Below, piece after piece: positions 3,774-5,958 of a stretch of DNA of 5,958 nucleotides. Source of the DNA: Terriglobia bacterium (lineage in GTDB: Bacteria; Acidobacteriota; Terriglobia; UBA7540); the NCBI GenBank assembly GCA_030036915.1, contig JASHSC010000205.1, positions 1 through 5,958 of the forward strand, given 5' to 3'. The notes below the pieces were generated by a model that saw nothing but the letters and a program-made list of their open reading frames with translations, was not told the DNA's origin and made no database searches. How positions within the stretch are numbered: position 1 is the stretch's first letter; every line of letters starts with the position of its first letter. Position numbers and translations under genes: made by a program.

Positions 3774-5958
3774 ATGGCACCCATCGATGGGAAGGCATTT
3801 GGCAGACGCGCGCTATTCGTGCGAGGGGCGCTCGCATTGGGAGGCGCCCTTGCCCTTTATTCCAACTCACTTTCTTCATCCGCCCAAACGGAAGTCGCGC
3901 CAGCCTCAGGCCAGGTTCCGCTGCGTATCATCGTAGTGGAGACTCTCAGTGAAGCCCAACAAATCGTGCGGAAATTGAAGGCTGGGGAAGACTTTGCCGA
4001 ACTGGCGGCGGATCAATCGATCGATCCGACATCAAATCAAGGAGGCTACCTCGGAAAGCTTGACCCTGCCACCTTGCGTCCGGAACTGCGCGATGCCCTG
4101 ACAGGTGTTCATCCGGGTGAAATCAGTCAAGTGGCGCGCATTCCGGAAGGATATGCCATCCTTAAGATGGACCTTTACGAACAGCCGGAGGCGGCGGAGG
4201 TTAATCCCTACGCGCTTTCAGCGATGACTGCGCCCGGAGCCGCAAGCCTTGCGCCGGACGTGGGCGGCTTGACGGAGGCTTCGGCCATTTTCTACAGCTT
4301 TCCAGACAAACCCGCCGACTGGAATCGCGAGGTGAATCCGGCGGCTGCCGCAAAAATTCGTCAACGCTCGCTTGAGGTTGGAAGTAAAAACCTACAGGCG
4401 TTGCTGACGACCCGCCCCGACATGGAATTGCAGAACCGCATGGTCCTCGCCCAACTTGAGGCATTTCAAGGCCTGATGGACGCTGCGATTGAACAATGGA
4501 CTGCCTGCTCCCGGCTTTCTTCAACGTCTGACCCCAAAATGTTCGGGTATCTCGAACACGTTCTGGGAATCGCCTATTTCCACAAATCGGAGGTTGAAAA
4601 TCAGATCTACTGCCACTCGGGAAATAGATGCCTGTTCCCGCTGCCGGAGTCGCTGCGATATTCGCAACCGGCCGATTCGGAAGCGGCAGTCGAGCATCTG
4701 CGGAAATATCTGGCTCAGTCGCCTGACGATCTTGCCGCGAAATGGCTGCTGAACCTGGCCTGCATGACGCTGGGAGAATATCCCGCCTCGATTCCCCCGA
4801 AGCAGATGATCCCGCTGGCCGGTTTCGAATCGAAACAAGATATAGGTCGCTTCGTGGATGTTGCGGAAGATGCCGGGATCCATCTGGTGTCGGGCTCGGG
4901 CGGCATTATCGTTGATGATTTTGAAAACCGCGGCGTCTTTGACGTGGTGGTGTCCGAGTGGGGCAACCGATCGCCCTACAAGCCCCTCCACTACTTCCGC
5001 AATAACGGGGACGGAAGCTTCAGCGACCAGACGGAGCGTGCCGGACTTCTGAACGTAATGGGCGGGCTCAACATCCTCCAGACGGATTACAACAACGACG
5101 GGTGCCTTGACCTTCTGGTGTTGCGCGGAGCATGGTTTTATCCGGAGCTGATGTCGCTTTTGCGCGGAAATGGCGACGGAACTTTTACCGACGTAACACG
5201 TTCCGCGGGCTTGACGGATGTGATCGCAACGCAGGCCGCGGCCTGGGCCGACATTAATAACGATGGTCTGCTCGACCTCTTCGTCGGCAATGAGAAAGGG
5301 TCCAGCCATTTGTTTCTCAATAAAGGCGACGGCACGTTTGAGGACATTTCCGCGTCTGCCGGCGTGGATCGTATCGCCTTTACGAAAGGGGTGGCCGCCG
5401 GAGATTACGACAATGACGGGCATGTGGACTTCTACGTCACCAATATGGGCAGCAGCAATTTTCTCTATCACAACGAAGGAAATAATCGGTTCACCGAAGT
5501 CGCGCGGCGGGCCGGCGTGCGAAATGCCCTGGGGAAGAGTTTCGCAACCTGGTTCTTCGACTACGACAATGACGGCTGGCTGGACCTTTTCGTATGCAAC
5601 TATTATCCTTCGGTGGACGAAAATATTCGGACTTATCTTGGTCTCCCGCACAACGCCTCAACGCTGAAGCTTTACAGAAATCTGAGAAACGGGACTTTTG
5701 AGGACGTAACCAAGGCCGTCGGCCTGGATAAGGTTTTCATGCCGATGGGCGCCAATTTTGGCGATGTGGATAATGATGGCTTTCCAGACGTTTACCTTGG
5801 CACCGGAAACCCTTCCTATGGCGGGCTGGTGCCCAACGTCCTCTTGCGCAACGACGAAGGCAATCGCTTCGTCGATATCACTGCCTCATCGGGAACCGGC
5901 GAACTGCACAAAGGGCACGGAATCGCCTTTGCCGACATGAGCAATTCCGGGCAGCAGG
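3774..5958 (+). CDS. Exported CRTAC1-like VCBS/FG-GAP repeat protein with N-terminal degenerate parvulin domain, 3'-truncated
   Basis: A single frame of 728 codons runs from ATG 3774 to the window edge without a stop. An in-frame TAG at 3765 makes this ATG the earliest start. Residues 1-37 look like an export signal: FGRRALFV (9-16) resembles a Tat twin-arginine motif, followed by an Ala/Leu/Gly core and likely cleavage after SSA (37). Residues 50-135 match a PpiC/parvulin fold, with KLKAGEDFAELA (67-78), GGYLGKL (90-96) and GVHPGEIS (111-118), but both active-site His positions are replaced. Residues 190-345 are helical and TPR-like, with Cys280 and Cys286 in a CHSGNRC segment and KWLLNLACMTLGEYP (323-337). 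From about 360 on, VCBS/FG-GAP repeats follow, with calcium-loop motifs at 438, 493, 544, 596 and 664, each D-x-D/N-N-D-G-x-x-D, and GDGTF-type turns between them. Such proteins normally end with an ASPIC/UnbV domain, expected beyond the window. Likely a periplasmic or surface beta-propeller; molecular role unknown. It is divergent from the left-hand genes and has its own promoter. Confidence 0.93.
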   Translation, partial: MAPIDGKAFGRRALFVRGALALGGALALYSNSLSSSAQTEVAPASGQVPLRIIVVETLSEAQQIVRKLKAGEDFAELAADQSIDPTSNQGGYLGKLDPATLRPELRDALTGVHPGEISQVARIPEGYAILKMDLYEQPEAAEVNPYALSAMTAPGAASLAPDVGGLTEASAIFYSFPDKPADWNREVNPAAAAKIRQRSLEVGSKNLQALLTTRPDMELQNRMVLAQLEAFQGLMDAAIEQWTACSRLSSTSDPKMFGYLEHVLGIAYFHKSEVENQIYCHSGNRCLFPLPESLRYSQPADSEAAVEHLRKYLAQSPDDLAAKWLLNLACMTLGEYPASIPPKQMIPLAGFESKQDIGRFVDVAEDAGIHLVSGSGGIIVDDFENRGVFDVVVSEWGNRSPYKPLHYFRNNGDGSFSDQTERAGLLNVMGGLNILQTDYNNDGCLDLLVLRGAWFYPELMSLLRGNGDGTFTDVTRSAGLTDVIATQAAAWADINNDGLLDLFVGNEKGSSHLFLNKGDGTFEDISASAGVDRIAFTKGVAAGDYDNDGHVDFYVTNMGSSNFLYHNEGNNRFTEVARRAGVRNALGKSFATWFFDYDNDGWLDLFVCNYYPSVDENIRTYLGLPHNASTLKLYRNLRNGTFEDVTKAVGLDKVFMPMGANFGDVDNDGFPDVYLGTGNPSYGGLVPNVLLRNDEGNRFVDITASSGTGELHKGHGIAFADMSNSGQQ
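3780..3791. promoter_or_regulatory. Perfect palindrome at codons 3-6 of the VCBS/parvulin gene
   Basis: CCCATCGATGGG is a perfect 12-base inverted repeat beginning 3 bases after the start codon. It is flanked by CCAATG (3771-3776, containing the ATG) and CATTTGG (3796-3802), which could pair imperfectly around it. In RNA this would be a hairpin that draws the start codon into a stem; in DNA it could bind a dimer. Either function is inference, and such a palindrome could also occur by chance in coding sequence. Confidence 0.3.
4911..5958 (+). repeat. Tandem VCBS/FG-GAP repeats within the large exported protein
   Basis: Repeating units of about 51-68 residues are visible in the protein encoded from 3774. 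Each carries an acidic calcium-binding loop followed by a short strand and a G-x-G-T/S-F turn. Clear loops start at bases 5085 (DYNNDG), 5250 (DINNDG), 5403 (DYDNDG), 5559 (DYDNDG) and 5763 (DVDNDG). A degenerate first copy (DFENRG, near 4917) and a degenerate last copy (DMSNSG, near 5934) flank them. The turns GDGSF, GDGTF, GDGTF, GNNRF, NGTF and GNRF alternate with the loops. The set is consistent with a seven-bladed beta-propeller of the integrin-alpha type, of which the last blade is cut by the window edge. Confidence 0.85.

Noticed and set aside
4521..5651. A 376-codon open frame on the minus strand
   Set aside because: It is the antisense of the VCBS repeats; repeated GAC/GAT/AAT codons read backwards as Val/Ile runs. 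The plus frame shows family motifs throughout, and the antisense frame shows none.

Overview
The window looks like a piece of chromosome from a free-living, polysaccharide-degrading bacterium of the Verrucomicrobiota / Planctomycetota / Acidobacteriota type. That guess rests on gene content only: a secreted sialate O-acetylesterase-type SGNH esterase, sugar-type dehydrogenases and a large CRTAC1-like VCBS/FG-GAP repeat protein are typical companions in those phyla. I see no rRNA, tRNA, CRISPR array, insertion sequence, phage gene or plasmid function.

Left part (1-3269): the 3' two-thirds of a short-chain dehydrogenase/reductase runs rightward to 580 and converges on two leftward genes. Read in their own direction, these are a D-2-hydroxyacid dehydrogenase (3269 to 2262) and, 48 bases later, a signal-peptide-bearing sialate O-acetylesterase-family protein (2213 to 636). 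The two are probably one transcription unit. A near-consensus sigma-70 promoter lies about 150 bases ahead of the dehydrogenase. Both genes are preceded by nearly the same 13-base palindrome (GCATACAGTATGC at 2210-2222, and GCATACAGTATAC read on the minus strand at 3428-3440), which I interpret as the operator of a shared, unidentified regulator. Together the three genes suggest release of acyl groups from a sugar or glycan outside the cytoplasm, followed by oxidation and reduction of sugar or sugar-acid intermediates inside.

Middle (3270-3773): a divergent intergenic region. It holds the leftward promoter and leader, a GC-rich block (about 3497-3648) with alternative hairpins and a 37-codon protein-like frame without a start codon, and a good rightward promoter (3725-3753).

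Right part (3774-5958): one uninterrupted reading frame of 728 codons that leaves the window without a stop. It encodes an exported protein with a Tat-like signal peptide, a parvulin (PpiC-type) domain that has lost both histidines of its active site, a helical TPR-like region with a Cys pair, and at least six VCBS/FG-GAP repeats with DxDxDG-type calcium loops. Because the frame has no stop in the window, tools that require a stop codon would miss it, although it is the largest gene here.

No complete novel system is evident. The most informative non-gene signal is the shared palindrome, and the most unusual protein architecture is the degenerate parvulin fused to a VCBS propeller protein.
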